From the NCBI GenBank assembly GCA_044224495.1, contig JBGAKG010000004.1, forward strand, positions 372,001-436,000: 64,000 nucleotides of DNA, written 5' to 3'. The DNA is from JBGAKG01 sp044224495 (GTDB lineage: Bacteria; Myxococcota_A; Polyangia; Polyangiales; Polyangiaceae). The notes beneath the pieces were generated by a model. It saw nothing but the letters and a program-made list of their open reading frames with translations. It made no database searches and had not been told where the DNA came from. The first letter of the stretch is position 1. Each line of letters starts with the position of its first letter. Position numbers and translations under genes: made by a program. Positions 53,101 to 61,753 of the stretch are shown piece after piece.

Positions 53101-54067
53101 TCTCCTCTGCGCGCTCCGTGACGCCGGGTACGAGAACGACGCACACGATCCCGACCTCCGACTCCGTGACGGCCGGGCGCGACTCCAGCGGGCGCGGGAT
53201 CGCGCTCCGCGTGCGCCCCGCGACGATGCTCTCGCCGTCGAGGGCGTTCACGACGTCGCGCATCGTCGGCCGCTTCTCGGCGTCCTTCGAGAGCATCGCG
53301 AGGACGAGCGCCTCGAGCGCGGCCGGGAGCTCGGGCTCCAGCGTGCGCGGCGGTGCAGGCTCCTCGAGCAGGATGCGCGCGAGGACCGCGAGCAGGTCGT
53401 GCCCGTCGAACGCGCGCGCGCCGGTCAGACACTCGTAGAGCACGCAGCCGAGCGAGAACACGTCCGCGCGCGCACCGGCGTTCCGCTCGCCGCGCGCCTG
53501 CTCGGGCGCCATGTAGCGCGGGGTCCCCACCGTCACGCCGGTCTGGGTCGAGCCCGCGCTCGCGAGCACGCGGGCGATGCCGAAGTCGAGGAGCTTCGGT
53601 TTCGTCGGATCCGCGTCGACGAGAAACACGTTCCCCGGCTTCACGTCGCGGTGGACGATGCCCGCCGCATGCGCGGTCTCGAGCGCCGACGCGAGCGTGC
53701 GCCCGAGGGCAACGGCCTCCGGCAGGCCGAGCCGCTCGCGCCGCAACCGGCGCCCGAGCTCTTCGCCCTCCAGCCACTCCATCGCCAGGTACGGCTTGGC
53801 GAGCCCGCCGTCGTCCATCGTGCCGCGCCCGACGAGCTTCACGATCGCGGGGTGGTCGAGCGACTGGAGGACACCGACCTCCTGCGCGAAGCGTTGGAGC
53901 GCCGTCGCGTCGAGCGAACCGTCGCGCGCGATCTTGATCGCCACCGGCTTGCCGGTCATGAGGTCGCGTCCACGATGGACGACGGCCATGCCACCGCCGG
54001 CGGCCACCGACTCCAGCGAAAAACGCCCGTCGAGAACGGAGGACCCCACGCCCACCCAGGATCGCAC
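50183..54067 (-). CDS. Ser/Thr protein kinase with cyclase-like, AAA ATPase and TPR domains
   Basis: 1294 residues. The kinase (14-278) has K45, HRDVKPGN (139-146) and DFGIAR (161-166), with GTPRYMAPEQ. Residues about 303-450 follow the class III nucleotide-cyclase fold without obvious metal Asp pairs (VERLADGSLVAAFA, GVAVATGRSVAGERVPIGEALDRVAEIG). An AAA domain has the P loop GPAGTGKS (497-504) and PLVLVLEDLHWADPT. The C-terminal ~400 residues are TPR-like. This architecture is typical of large myxobacterial regulators that sense signals and phosphorylate partners. The start is upstream of the cysteine-rich pair, which it faces divergently. Confidence 0.92.
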   Translation of the reverse strand: MRSWVGVGSSVLDGRFSLESVAAGGGMAVVHRGRDLMTGKPVAIKIARDGSLDATALQRFAQEVGVLQSLDHPAIVKLVGRGTMDDGGLAKPYLAMEWLEGEELGRRLRRERLGLPEAVALGRTLASALETAHAAGIVHRDVKPGNVFLVDADPTKPKLLDFGIARVLASAGSTQTGVTVGTPRYMAPEQARGERNAGARADVFSLGCVLYECLTGARAFDGHDLLAVLARILLEEPAPPRTLEPELPAALEALVLAMLSKDAEKRPTMRDVVNALDGESIVAGRTRSAIPRPLESRPAVTESEVGIVCVVLVPGVTERAEETLVDSDVVVRHDHVKRALVRFDAAVERLADGSLVAAFARRGTARDQAALAARAALALRAILPERGVAVATGRSVAGERVPIGEALDRVAEIGRRVRAGQVLADALTAGLLDERFEVLRRGDEAELIAESERGMETRRLLGRPTPFVGRNRELRLLEASWEACAVERSARVVLVTGPAGTGKSRLRHELLSVLALRSEAPRVWIGRGDPTRTASPGYLLVDALRRALGLATGGEARAAQEQIRRSVGEHFAGEAAARITLFLAEELGAPFAEGDTATPAEQAAFRQLVTARRDAVVLGDQFRRAAEELCEAESRSRPLVLVLEDLHWADPTTIRAVDGLLRVAESAPLFVVALARPEVEESFPGLWRERPIERVTLAPLSRRAAEALAQAVLGEGASPVLVARAIDLAAGNAFYLEEGLRAVAEGDATTFPETVLAMVQSRLEAQSLAARRVLRAASIFGGAFWESGVRALLGDDASSFDGALQELVKRELVSPRTDSRFVGQRELAFRHAVVRDAAYASLTDADRSAGHLLAGRWLAEVGETDAAAIAEHIERGGDRSGASVFWQRAAKQAMSGNDLAVVLEHVARALACEPTPEQTGALLLLRAEAHRWRGQLEDGEAAALAARECLRPGTAPHYQATAEAAVQASRRGRRALAEELAESVLATPPADDARAAYLVALTRMAWLLVISGSTGAGQKAFAEIEGLKEHASGDPVVAAHVALSHAHRARWLDDALGAAHYDAEAALSFTEAGDLRAACNQEMNVGFGHLALGRLEDAERALRAALATARSLGLRQIVATTEHNLGLVVAFRGDPRGGLALETRAIDAFAAMGDTWYGAFALVYRSLIHSLAEQWSAAEEDARAALERSSLAMQTVYARAALAQALLGQGRAEEALGAADAAANDLPARAGLDEVEAHVRAVRREALEAAGRAEEAARVAAEGRAWIQGLAAKITDEPTRAAYLALPVHARLLR

Positions 54068-54169
54068 GGGAAGCCCGTTTGCAGTATGCTGAACGATTGG
54101 AGGCGGCGGGTTTCGCAGGGGCGGTCGCGCACGCTCTCCATCTTGGGCTGGGCTGGACTAGGACGAACG

Positions 54170-55471
54170 ATGAAGAAGCACACTCTCTTGCAGGGGCTCG
54201 CGCTCGCGGCCTCGGCTGCGATCGCGGTCGCAGTCGTCAGCTGCGCGAAGTCTCAGGATCTCCTCCAATGCGACACGGGGCAGGAGGCCTGCGGCGCCAT
54301 CTGCGTCTCGCTCAAGACCGACAGCGAGAACTGCGGCAAGTGCGGCACCCTCTGCGCCGGCGGCCAGGCGTGCGTGGGCGGCGTCTGCACCTCCGCTTGT
54401 CCTTCGGGTAACACGCTGTGCGGCAAGGACGGCGGTCCTTCGAGCTGCGTCAACACCAAGACCGACAACGAGAACTGCGGTGCGTGCGGCAAGGTCTGCG
54501 CGGCCGGACAGGTCTGCTTCGGCGGCGCGTGCAGCGGCACGTGTGGGGACAGCAACAGCGGGCAGACGCTCTGCGGCGGTGACGCGGGTGCGCCGTACTG
54601 CGCGAACCTCAAGACGGATCGGAGCAACTGCGGCACCTGCGGCAAGGCCTGCTCGAGCGGCCAGCTCTGCGTCAACGGCATCTGCCAGGGCGTCTGTGAC
54701 GTGAACCAGACGACGTGCGGCGCCGACGCGGGCACGCCGTACTGCGCGAACCTCAAGAGCGACAACGCCAACTGCGGCAGCTGCGGGACGGTGTGCTCGA
54801 ACCCGCTCAGCAGTTGCATCGACGGCGCGTGCACCAGCCTGTGCACGGGTCTCCAGAAGCTCTGCACCGGGGACGGCGGCGCCCCGTACTGCATCGACTA
54901 CCTGAGCGACAACAAGAACTGCGGCACCTGCGGCACCGTCTGTCCCTCGAACAAGCCGGTCTGCTCGGGCGGCAGCTGCACCACCGTCGGCGGCGGCACC
55001 GTCCGGGACGTGAACGGGGTGGTGAGCCCCGTCACCTACGTGAAGTGCGGGAGCGGCGCCGCGGGAGTGTGCACGGAGTCCGTCGCGACGGCTTCGTGTC
55101 AGGGGCTCGGTCTCAAGCTGATCAGTCACGCTTCGAACGGCACCGTCGGCGTCGTTTCGCTCGGCGCGACGACCTCGTGCAACTGGTCGATCTCCTACTT
55201 CACCAACAACGATCCGGCCGTGGCCGGGCAGTGCTTGGTCGGCGTCTCCAACGCGCAGTGGTCCAGCTGCTGCGGCCTCGGCTCCTGGCACGGCAACGTG
55301 GTGCCGGTCCCGGTCACGTTGGGGCAGCAGTTCGGGTACGTGTACTCCTCGAACAGCGGCTACAACGGCGGGCTCTCGAACGTCACCGGGACCACCTTCG
55401 GTTGCAACTCGAGCGCCACGCCGGCGCCTTCGGGCGGCGGCTGCACGACCTACTGGGTGGCCTGCAAATGA
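54170..55471 (+). CDS. Cys-rich lipoprotein with stigma-like repeats and C-terminal domain
   Basis: 433 residues. AGGA lies six bases before the ATG. The signal peptide ends in VVSC (Cys25). About six repeats of type NCGxCGxxCxxGxxCxxGxC follow (DSENCGKCGTLCAGGQACVGG, DNENCGACGKVCAAGQVCFGG and others), resembling the Stigma1 family. The last 110 residues form a separate beta-rich domain with its own Cys (AGVCTESVATASCQGLGLKLI, YFTNNDPAVAGQCLVGVSNAQWSSCCG). Probably displayed on the outer membrane. Coupled to the next gene by ATGA. The neighbouring kinases suggest a signal-related role, but this is inference. Confidence 0.85.
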   Translation: MKKHTLLQGLALAASAAIAVAVVSCAKSQDLLQCDTGQEACGAICVSLKTDSENCGKCGTLCAGGQACVGGVCTSACPSGNTLCGKDGGPSSCVNTKTDNENCGACGKVCAAGQVCFGGACSGTCGDSNSGQTLCGGDAGAPYCANLKTDRSNCGTCGKACSSGQLCVNGICQGVCDVNQTTCGADAGTPYCANLKSDNANCGSCGTVCSNPLSSCIDGACTSLCTGLQKLCTGDGGAPYCIDYLSDNKNCGTCGTVCPSNKPVCSGGSCTTVGGGTVRDVNGVVSPVTYVKCGSGAAGVCTESVATASCQGLGLKLISHASNGTVGVVSLGATTSCNWSISYFTNNDPAVAGQCLVGVSNAQWSSCCGLGSWHGNVVPVPVTLGQQFGYVYSSNSGYNGGLSNVTGTTFGCNSSATPAPSGGGCTTYWVACK

Positions 55472-56331
55472 GCACCATGTTCGGAAACCGTCCGCGAGTC
55501 ATCACGCTCGTCCTCCTCCTCACCGCGCCCGTCATCCTCGCCATCCAAGCGGCGTGCGGCGGCGACACCGCCGCGGACTGCGCGCTCCCGCAGACCTCGT
55601 GCGACGGCAAGTGCGTGAAGGTCAGCAACGACCCCGCCAACTGCGGAGCCTGTGGTCACGTCTGCGGTCCGGCCGAGGTCTGCTTCAGCGGCGCCTGCAC
55701 CGCGCTCTGCAAGGACCCGCAGCAAGTCTGCACCGGCACCTCCGGTCCGTTCTGCACCAACCTCCAGACCGACAACGCCAACTGCGGTGCCTGCGGCACG
55801 GCATGCAAGCCGCTCGAGAAGTGCGTCGCCGGCAAGTGCGGGACCGGCTGCTCGACTGGCCAGACCGGGTGCGTCCCCGAGGGCGGCGGCGCTCCCTACT
55901 GCACCAACGTCCAAGCCGACGGCATCAACTGCGGCGGATGCAACGTCCGTTGCAAGACGCTCGAGCTCTGCAACGCCGGCGCGTGCGCGACGGCGTGCTC
56001 TTCGGGTCAGACCGCCTGCACGGCCGACGCGGGACCCGGCTACTGCGCCAAGCTCGACACCGACAACTTCAACTGCGGCACCTGCGGCAAGTCCTGCGGC
56101 GCGCTCGAGTACTGCGCCGCCGGCGCGTGCAAAGCCGGGTGCCAGCAGGGACAGACGGCGTGCTTCCCCGATGGTGGCGTGCTCCTCCCCGACGGCGGCG
56201 CATCGCCTCCGTTCTGCACCGATCTCACGAGCGACAACCAGCACTGCGGCGCGTGCTTCAAGCCCTGCAACGGGAACACGCCCGTCTGCATCAGCGGCAA
56301 CTGCTACGCGCTGGACGCGGGACCGGGCTGA
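55468..56331 (+). CDS. Second Cys-rich lipoprotein, paralogue of its upstream neighbour
   Basis: 287 residues. The signal peptide ends in AIQAAC, and about six stigma-like repeats follow (DPANCGACGHVCGPAEVCFSG, DNANCGACGTACKPLEKCVAG, DNFNCGTCGKSCGALEYC). It lacks the extra C-terminal domain of the upstream protein. The ATG overlaps the upstream TGA (ATGA), so the two paralogues are made from one message, likely by tandem duplication. The last residues are DAGPG, near the stop of the convergent kinase gene seven bases away. Confidence 0.85.
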   Translation: MSTMFGNRPRVITLVLLLTAPVILAIQAACGGDTAADCALPQTSCDGKCVKVSNDPANCGACGHVCGPAEVCFSGACTALCKDPQQVCTGTSGPFCTNLQTDNANCGACGTACKPLEKCVAGKCGTGCSTGQTGCVPEGGGAPYCTNVQADGINCGGCNVRCKTLELCNAGACATACSSGQTACTADAGPGYCAKLDTDNFNCGTCGKSCGALEYCAAGACKAGCQQGQTACFPDGGVLLPDGGASPPFCTDLTSDNQHCGACFKPCNGNTPVCISGNCYALDAGPG

Positions 56332-56338
56332 GCGCCGC

Positions 56339-57328
56339 TCAGCGCTTCTTCCCCGCTTCTTCCGTTCGCGCCTTGAGGATCGCCAAGCGGAGCTCCTCGG
56401 GGAGGAGATCCGTGTCGAGCTCGGGCGTCGTGTCCGGCTCGTCGCTGAAGGTCAGATCGGGGAGCTGCGGCGCCAGCCCCTCGAGCGCGATGCGTAGCTC
56501 GTCCGCAGTGGCGTAGCGCTGCTCGCGATCGAGCGACATCGAGCGGTGCACGATCGCGACGAGCTCCGGCTCCAAGCTCGGCACGAGCTCGTCGAGGCGG
56601 AGGTGCTGCCCACGCGCGACGCGCAGGAGCAGGTTCTGCCCCGTGTCCTCGAACGGAGGGCGGCGCGCGAGCATGTGGAACAGCGTCGCGCCCGCGCCGT
56701 ACACGTCGCAGCGGCCATCGAGATCGCGGCGGCCGCGGAGCTGCTCGGGCGCCATGTAGAGCGGCGTGCCCACCGTGATCCCGGTCTCCGTCACTTCCCC
56801 CGGCTCGATGCTGTTCGGCTTCACGAGCCCGAAGTCGAAGATCTTCACCGCCAGCACGTCGCGATCGAGCAGCATCACGTTGCCCGGCTTCACGTCGCGG
56901 TGGAGCGCACCGATCTCGTGTGCGGCGGCGAGCCCGGTGAGGATCTGCTTCGTGATCGCGATGGACTCGTCGATCGTGAAGAGCCGCCCGCGCATCATCG
57001 CGTCGCCGACGACGATCCCCTCCAGCCGCTCCATCACCATGTAGGGCTGATCCTCGAACACGCCGCTGTCGGTGACGCGGCAGACGTTCGGGTGATCGAT
57101 CGCCGCGAGGGTCCGCACTTCGCGGAGGAACCGCGCCTGATCGAACTTCTCGAGCGTGTTCTGGGGCACCTTGATCGCGACGCGGCGACCCATGTGGAGG
57201 TGCTCGGCTTCGTACACGGTGGCCATGGCGCCGCGCCCGATCCGGCCTTCGATCCGGTATCGGCCATCGACGATCGTACCGGGGGCCCACTCGCCCCGGG
57301 GAACGCGCGAAGCGGCACCGCGCCTCAT
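56339..57328 (-). CDS. Ser/Thr protein kinase, single-domain
   Basis: 329 residues. All kinase motifs are present: GRIGRGAMATVYEAEH, AIKV (K53), HRDVKPGNVMLL (D145), FDFGLVKP (D165), GTPLYMAPEQLRGR, and a final arginine-containing helix. There is no membrane segment or sensor domain; a short acidic C-terminal tail (PDLTFSDEPDTTPELDTDLLPEELR) may hold phosphosites or a docking site. It converges on the Cys-rich lipoprotein pair. Likely part of a signalling cascade with unknown input. Confidence 0.93.
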   Translation of the reverse strand: MRRGAASRVPRGEWAPGTIVDGRYRIEGRIGRGAMATVYEAEHLHMGRRVAIKVPQNTLEKFDQARFLREVRTLAAIDHPNVCRVTDSGVFEDQPYMVMERLEGIVVGDAMMRGRLFTIDESIAITKQILTGLAAAHEIGALHRDVKPGNVMLLDRDVLAVKIFDFGLVKPNSIEPGEVTETGITVGTPLYMAPEQLRGRRDLDGRCDVYGAGATLFHMLARRPPFEDTGQNLLLRVARGQHLRLDELVPSLEPELVAIVHRSMSLDREQRYATADELRIALEGLAPQLPDLTFSDEPDTTPELDTDLLPEELRLAILKARTEEAGKKR

Positions 57329-57382
57329 GCATTCATCCTACACCCGTCGACTCCCGTGGGGGGCGGTGATAGTGACCAGGCG

Positions 57383-58855
57383 ATGCGCGTCGAAGTCGTC
57401 CGCCGTTACGCCTCGAAGCTCCCCGAGCACGATCCGCACCCGTACCGCACCGGGCCGTGGACGCCGAACCACGTCGAGGTCAACGCGACCGAGCTCGACG
57501 TCGTCGCGGGCGAGCTCCCGCGCGACCTCGCCGGCATCTACCTGCGAAACACGGAAAACCCGATCTTCGATGCCATCACGGGCCGTTATCACCCCTTCGA
57601 CGGCGACGGGATGATCCACGCGATCCGCTTCGAGGACGGTCGCGCGAGCTATCGCAACCGCTTCGTGAAGACGGCCGGCTTGTCCGCCGAGCTCGAAGCA
57701 GGTGGTCCGTTGTGGGCGGGCATCCTGGAATCTCCGACGCACGGCAAGCGCACCGATGGATGGGGCGCCCGCACCCGGATGAAGGACGCCTCGAGCACCG
57801 ACGTCATCGTCCACGCGGGCAAGGCGATCACGACCTTCTACCAGTGCGGTGATCCGTACCTCCTCGATCCGGCGACGCTCGAGACCGAGGGCGTAGCGCA
57901 GAAGCTCCACCACCCGAGCTTCGCGAAGGGCACCACGATGTCGGCCCACCCCAAGGTCGACGAAGCCACCGGCGAGCTCCTCTTCTTCAACTACTCGATC
58001 GAGGCGCCGTACTGTCACGTCGGCATCGCCGACCCGAGCGGCAACCTGACGCGCACCATCCCGGTGCCGCTCCCCGGTCCGCGCCTTCCCCACGACATGG
58101 CGTTCACCGAGCGCTTCGTCGTGATTGGCGACTTCCCCTATTTCTGGGAGATGGAGAAGGTCCGCGCGAACAAGTTCCGCGCGCAGTACTTCCCGGAGCT
58201 CGGCTCGCGCTTCGCGATCGTCCCGCGCGACGGTGGAGCGATCCGCTGGTTCGAGGCGAGCCCGACCTACGTGCTCCATTGGGTCAACGCCTACGAAGAA
58301 GGCGACGAGGTCGTGCTCGAGGGCTACCACCAAGGCAAGCCCGTCCCCGACCACGGGCCGGCCGACACGCCGATCTCGCTCTTCATGAAGAGCCTCGACA
58401 CGTTCGCGCTCGAGACGCGGCTCCACCGCTGGCGGTTCAACCTCCGGACGGGGACGACGAAGGAAGAGCGCCTCGACGACGCGATCACCGAGTTCCCGTC
58501 CATCCACTCCGGCTATGGCGGGCGGAAGCACCGCTACGTCTACTCGATGATCGGCGAGCCGGGCTTCTTCCTGTTCGCCGGGCTCGTCGCGATCGACATG
58601 CAGACCGGCGCGCGCTCGACATGGAAGTTCCCCAAGGGCGTGTTCGCGAGCGAATCCCCCTTCTGTCCGCGGGTCGGGGCAAAGAGCGAGAACGACGGCT
58701 GGGTCGTCACCTTCACGACCGACGTCGCCAGCGACGCTTCGGAGTGCCAGATCTTCGACGCGACGAACGTGGCAGCGGGGCCGATTGCCCGGGTGCGTCT
58801 GCCGATGCGGATCTCCTCCGGCACGCACGCGACCTGGATGCCACTCCCGCGTTGA
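57383..58855 (+). CDS. Carotenoid oxygenase (CCD/RPE65 family)
   Basis: 490 residues, usual length. The four iron-ligand His of the family fit TTMSAHPKVDEATGELLFF, LPGPRLPHDMAFTERFVV, YVLHWVNAYEEGDEVVL and ISSGTHATWMPLP. The N-terminal ELPRDLAGIYLRNTENPIFDAITGRYHPFDGDGMIHAIRF is diagnostic. It cleaves a double bond of a carotenoid or stilbene-like substrate with O2 at a non-haem Fe(II). No carotenoid synthesis genes are nearby, so the substrate is open. Cytoplasmic. A single gene, divergent from the kinase gene. Confidence 0.93.
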   Translation: MRVEVVRRYASKLPEHDPHPYRTGPWTPNHVEVNATELDVVAGELPRDLAGIYLRNTENPIFDAITGRYHPFDGDGMIHAIRFEDGRASYRNRFVKTAGLSAELEAGGPLWAGILESPTHGKRTDGWGARTRMKDASSTDVIVHAGKAITTFYQCGDPYLLDPATLETEGVAQKLHHPSFAKGTTMSAHPKVDEATGELLFFNYSIEAPYCHVGIADPSGNLTRTIPVPLPGPRLPHDMAFTERFVVIGDFPYFWEMEKVRANKFRAQYFPELGSRFAIVPRDGGAIRWFEASPTYVLHWVNAYEEGDEVVLEGYHQGKPVPDHGPADTPISLFMKSLDTFALETRLHRWRFNLRTGTTKEERLDDAITEFPSIHSGYGGRKHRYVYSMIGEPGFFLFAGLVAIDMQTGARSTWKFPKGVFASESPFCPRVGAKSENDGWVVTFTTDVASDASECQIFDATNVAAGPIARVRLPMRISSGTHATWMPLPR

Positions 58856-58984
58856 ACGCCACCCTGGCCCAGCCTTGGACGACCTTGGCGCAAACGGTGT
58901 CGAATTGACACGTCGGGCCGCGGTTCTCCCGCGAGGAATCGCCGTCCTCCGTTGGCCTGCGACGTGCATCGTGTTCTCATCGTG

Positions 58985-61177
58985 ATGGGGATGAGCAATT
59001 CGATATCGGCACCAGCATCGAGCCCACTGCTCACGCAGGTGCTCGCGCTCTTCCCGGCGCCGGCTCTCCTCCTCGATCGCGGCCTCATCCGTAGCGCGAA
59101 CCGATTGGCGGAAGCGCTGATCGGGCGTGCAAGCGGCGACTTGGTCGGGCGCGTCCTCGACGAGGTACTGGGGACGTCGGGCCGCGCGATCGATGCAGAG
59201 TGCAACTCGATCGATGACCGCTTCGCGATCGCGACGCTCCGCGATCGCACCTCGATGCGGGCGATCGAAGAGGCGCTCCGCGAGGAAGAGGACCGCCTCG
59301 CGCAGATCGTTCGCGCTGCGCCCGGCGTGCCCTATTCGTTTCGTCTGCGGCCGGACGGGAGCACGTCGATCCCGTACGCGAGCTTCGGCATCGAGCCCCT
59401 CCTCGGGCACTCGCGCGAGGTTCTCGCCGAGAGCGCTTCGGTCATCTGGGAGTCGATGGATGAGGCGGATGCGCGCCGCGTTCGCGAAGCGATGCTCGCC
59501 TCGGCGCGCGACATGTCGATGTACGCGGGCGAGATACGCGTCCGGGTCGGGAACGAGTACCGCTGGATCGCGCTCCGAGCGCTCCCGACGCGCGAGCCCG
59601 ACGGCAGCATCCTCTGGCACGGGTTCGCGATGGATCGCACCGCCGAGCGCAACGCGATCGAAGCGGCGAAGGCCGCCGAGGCGCGCTTCGCGCAGGCCTT
59701 CCAGCTCAGCCCGGTCGGGCTCGTGCTGACCGCGGTCTCGACGATGACCGTCCTCGAGGTGAACGACGCCTACCTGAAGATCTGGGGCCTCCCGCGCGAG
59801 AAAGTCGTCGGCTCCGTCATCAACACGCTCCCCGCGCAGCCGAGCGCGACGGACCACATGAAGCTCTCCGAGGCGCTCACCCGTGACCGCGAGATCCGGG
59901 ACTACGAGTACGAGTACGTGCGCGACGACGGCGGCGTGGGTCACGCGATGATCTCGGTCACGCTCATGGAGCTCAAGGGAGAGCTCTACACGCTGACGAT
60001 GATGAGCGACGTCACCGAGCGGCGCCGGTCCGAGGCCGAGCGGAGCGCGCTCGAGGAGCGCCTCCGCCAAGCGCAGAAGCTCGATTCGATCGGGCGCCTC
60101 GCCGGTGGCATCGCGCACGACTTCAACAACTGGCTCACCGTCGTGTCGGGCTGCACGGAGGAGCTCGGCACGGGAGAGGCGACCGGAGAGGCGAGGAACG
60201 CGCTCCTCTCGGAGACCCGTCACGCGATCGAGCGCGCGGCGTCGCTCACCCGCGATCTCCTGGCGTTCAGCCGCCAAGAGGTGCTCGACCCGAAGGTGGT
60301 GGACCTGAACGAGGTCATCACGACCTCGGTGCGGATGCTCCAGCGCGTGCTCGGCGAGGACATCACGCTGGTGATGGACCTGGAGCGCACGCTCCCGCAG
60401 GTGAAGATCGATCGCAACCACTGGTCGTCGGTCTTGATGAACCTCTGCGTCAACGCGCGCGACGCGATGCCGAAGGGCGGCAAGATCACGATTCGGACGC
60501 GCACGGGTACGGGCCGCGACGCCGGTCACGTCGTCTGCGACGTCGCGGACGAGGGCGTGGGCTTCGGGCCCGAGGTGCGCGAGCGCATCTTCGAGCCGTT
60601 CTTCACCACGAAGGATCAGCAGGGCACCGGACTCGGGCTCTCGGTGGTGCACGGCATCGTCGAGCAGAGCGGCGGGCGGATCGACGTGAACAGCACGCCC
60701 GGTGTCGGGACCACGTTCTCGATCGCGCTCCCCGCCGTCCGTGTCGCGACGACCCCGACGAGCGCCGCACCCGCCGCGATCCGCAAGGGCGCGGAGACGA
60801 TCCTCATCGCGGAGGACGAAGACCTCGTGCGCCGGCTCGCTGCGCGCGTGCTGCGCGCGAGCGGATACACCGTCCTGGAAGCCGCGAACGGCGCCGAAGC
60901 GCTCGAGGTCCTCGATCGCTCGCCGTCGGTCGATCTCCTCTTCACCGATCTCGTGATGCCGGGGATGACGGGGCGCGAGCTCGCCGAAGAGGTGATGCGC
61001 CTGCGGCCGGGGATCGCCGTGCTCTACACGACCGGGTACACGCAGGACGCCGTCGTGCGCGTCGGCATCCAGCGCTCCGAGGTCGCGTTCCTCCAGAAGC
61101 CGTTCACGCCGCAGACACTCGTCGCCGCGGTGCAGGCCGCGTTGGACGAGCACCGCAACGAAGCGCACGCGAGCTGA
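58985..61177 (+). CDS. PAS-domain hybrid histidine kinase with C-terminal receiver
   Basis: About 730 residues from ATG 58985; ATG 58991 or GTG 58982 are alternatives. Three PAS-like domains (first about 25-95, then SFRLRPDGSTSIPYASFGIEPLLG and FQLSPVGLVLTAVSTMTVLEVNDAYLKIWG) are followed by a complete kinase: H box RLAGGIAHDFNNWLTVVSG, N box LMNLCVNARDAM, DEGVGFGPEV, FEPFFTTKDQQGTGLGL. A receiver follows with AEDEDLVR, FTDLVMPGM (Asp) and LQKPF. No membrane segment, so it senses a cytosolic signal. Partner genes are not adjacent. Confidence 0.93.
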   Translation: MGMSNSISAPASSPLLTQVLALFPAPALLLDRGLIRSANRLAEALIGRASGDLVGRVLDEVLGTSGRAIDAECNSIDDRFAIATLRDRTSMRAIEEALREEEDRLAQIVRAAPGVPYSFRLRPDGSTSIPYASFGIEPLLGHSREVLAESASVIWESMDEADARRVREAMLASARDMSMYAGEIRVRVGNEYRWIALRALPTREPDGSILWHGFAMDRTAERNAIEAAKAAEARFAQAFQLSPVGLVLTAVSTMTVLEVNDAYLKIWGLPREKVVGSVINTLPAQPSATDHMKLSEALTRDREIRDYEYEYVRDDGGVGHAMISVTLMELKGELYTLTMMSDVTERRRSEAERSALEERLRQAQKLDSIGRLAGGIAHDFNNWLTVVSGCTEELGTGEATGEARNALLSETRHAIERAASLTRDLLAFSRQEVLDPKVVDLNEVITTSVRMLQRVLGEDITLVMDLERTLPQVKIDRNHWSSVLMNLCVNARDAMPKGGKITIRTRTGTGRDAGHVVCDVADEGVGFGPEVRERIFEPFFTTKDQQGTGLGLSVVHGIVEQSGGRIDVNSTPGVGTTFSIALPAVRVATTPTSAAPAAIRKGAETILIAEDEDLVRRLAARVLRASGYTVLEAANGAEALEVLDRSPSVDLLFTDLVMPGMTGRELAEEVMRLRPGIAVLYTTGYTQDAVVRVGIQRSEVAFLQKPFTPQTLVAAVQAALDEHRNEAHAS

Positions 61178-61181
61178 ACGC

Positions 61182-61727
61182 TCACCAGCGCGCGGAGGCC
61201 ATCGTCGCGAGGACCAAGAGCTCGGCCGTCCGCCGCGTCGCCGCGCTACTTCCCACTACGCGCCACGAGGCGGGGACCGCCCGGCCACCGAGCGCGACGG
61301 AGACCTCACCGGAGTCGGCGACGAAGATGCGCGAGCCGTCGCTGCCGACGAGCGCGTCGCCGTCGTCGAAGCGCATCGAGAGCGCTCCGTCCCCGAGGTG
61401 GAGGACGTGCTGCGCGTCGCAGGAGAACTTGGCCTTTCCGTCGCGATCGCGGAGCTCGTCGGCGGCGATCACCCAGGCGACGCCGCTCCGCTTGCTCACC
61501 GATTCCGTGATGCTCCCGTCGGCGGCGAGCGCGGCGACGGGCTCCCACTCGCGCCCGTGCTCGAGCACGGTGAGCTGCATCGGCGCGACGGGGAGGCAGA
61601 CCGCGCTGGACCCGGTCGGCCCATTCGGCCCATTCGGCCCAGTCGCGCCCGAGCCGCCCGCGGTCCGGCCGCCGCCGCCGCACGCCGCGAGAGAGAGCCC
61701 CAACGCCACCCACGCCCAGCTACGCAT
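61182..61727 (-). CDS. Small predicted lipoprotein of unknown function
   Basis: 181 residues. The signal peptide (VALGLSLAAC) ends at a lipobox Cys16, followed by a Gly/Thr/Asn/Pro linker (GGSGATGPNGPNGPTGSS). The mature part has short beta segments (QLTVLEHGREWEPVAALAADGSI, DGDALVGSDGSRIFVADSGEVSVALGG) and no motif I recognise. It ends four bases from the convergent hybrid kinase gene and is divergent from the tandem membrane-protein pair. Confidence 0.6.
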   Translation of the reverse strand: MRSWAWVALGLSLAACGGGGRTAGGSGATGPNGPNGPTGSSAVCLPVAPMQLTVLEHGREWEPVAALAADGSITESVSKRSGVAWVIAADELRDRDGKAKFSCDAQHVLHLGDGALSMRFDDGDALVGSDGSRIFVADSGEVSVALGGRAVPASWRVVGSSAATRRTAELLVLATMASARW

Positions 61728-61753
61728 CGCCGATCCTAAGCTAGCATTCCATC

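Noticed and set aside
57383..58855. Carotenoid or secondary-metabolite gene cluster around the carotenoid oxygenase
   Set aside because: No phytoene, isoprenoid, PKS or NRPS genes are within the window.
43476..61168. Very long open frames of over 1000 codons on the strand opposite addB, addA and the hybrid kinase
   Set aside because: They mirror real genes, are Arg/Ala/Glu-rich with no domain, and are expected in about 70% GC DNA where stop codons are rare.
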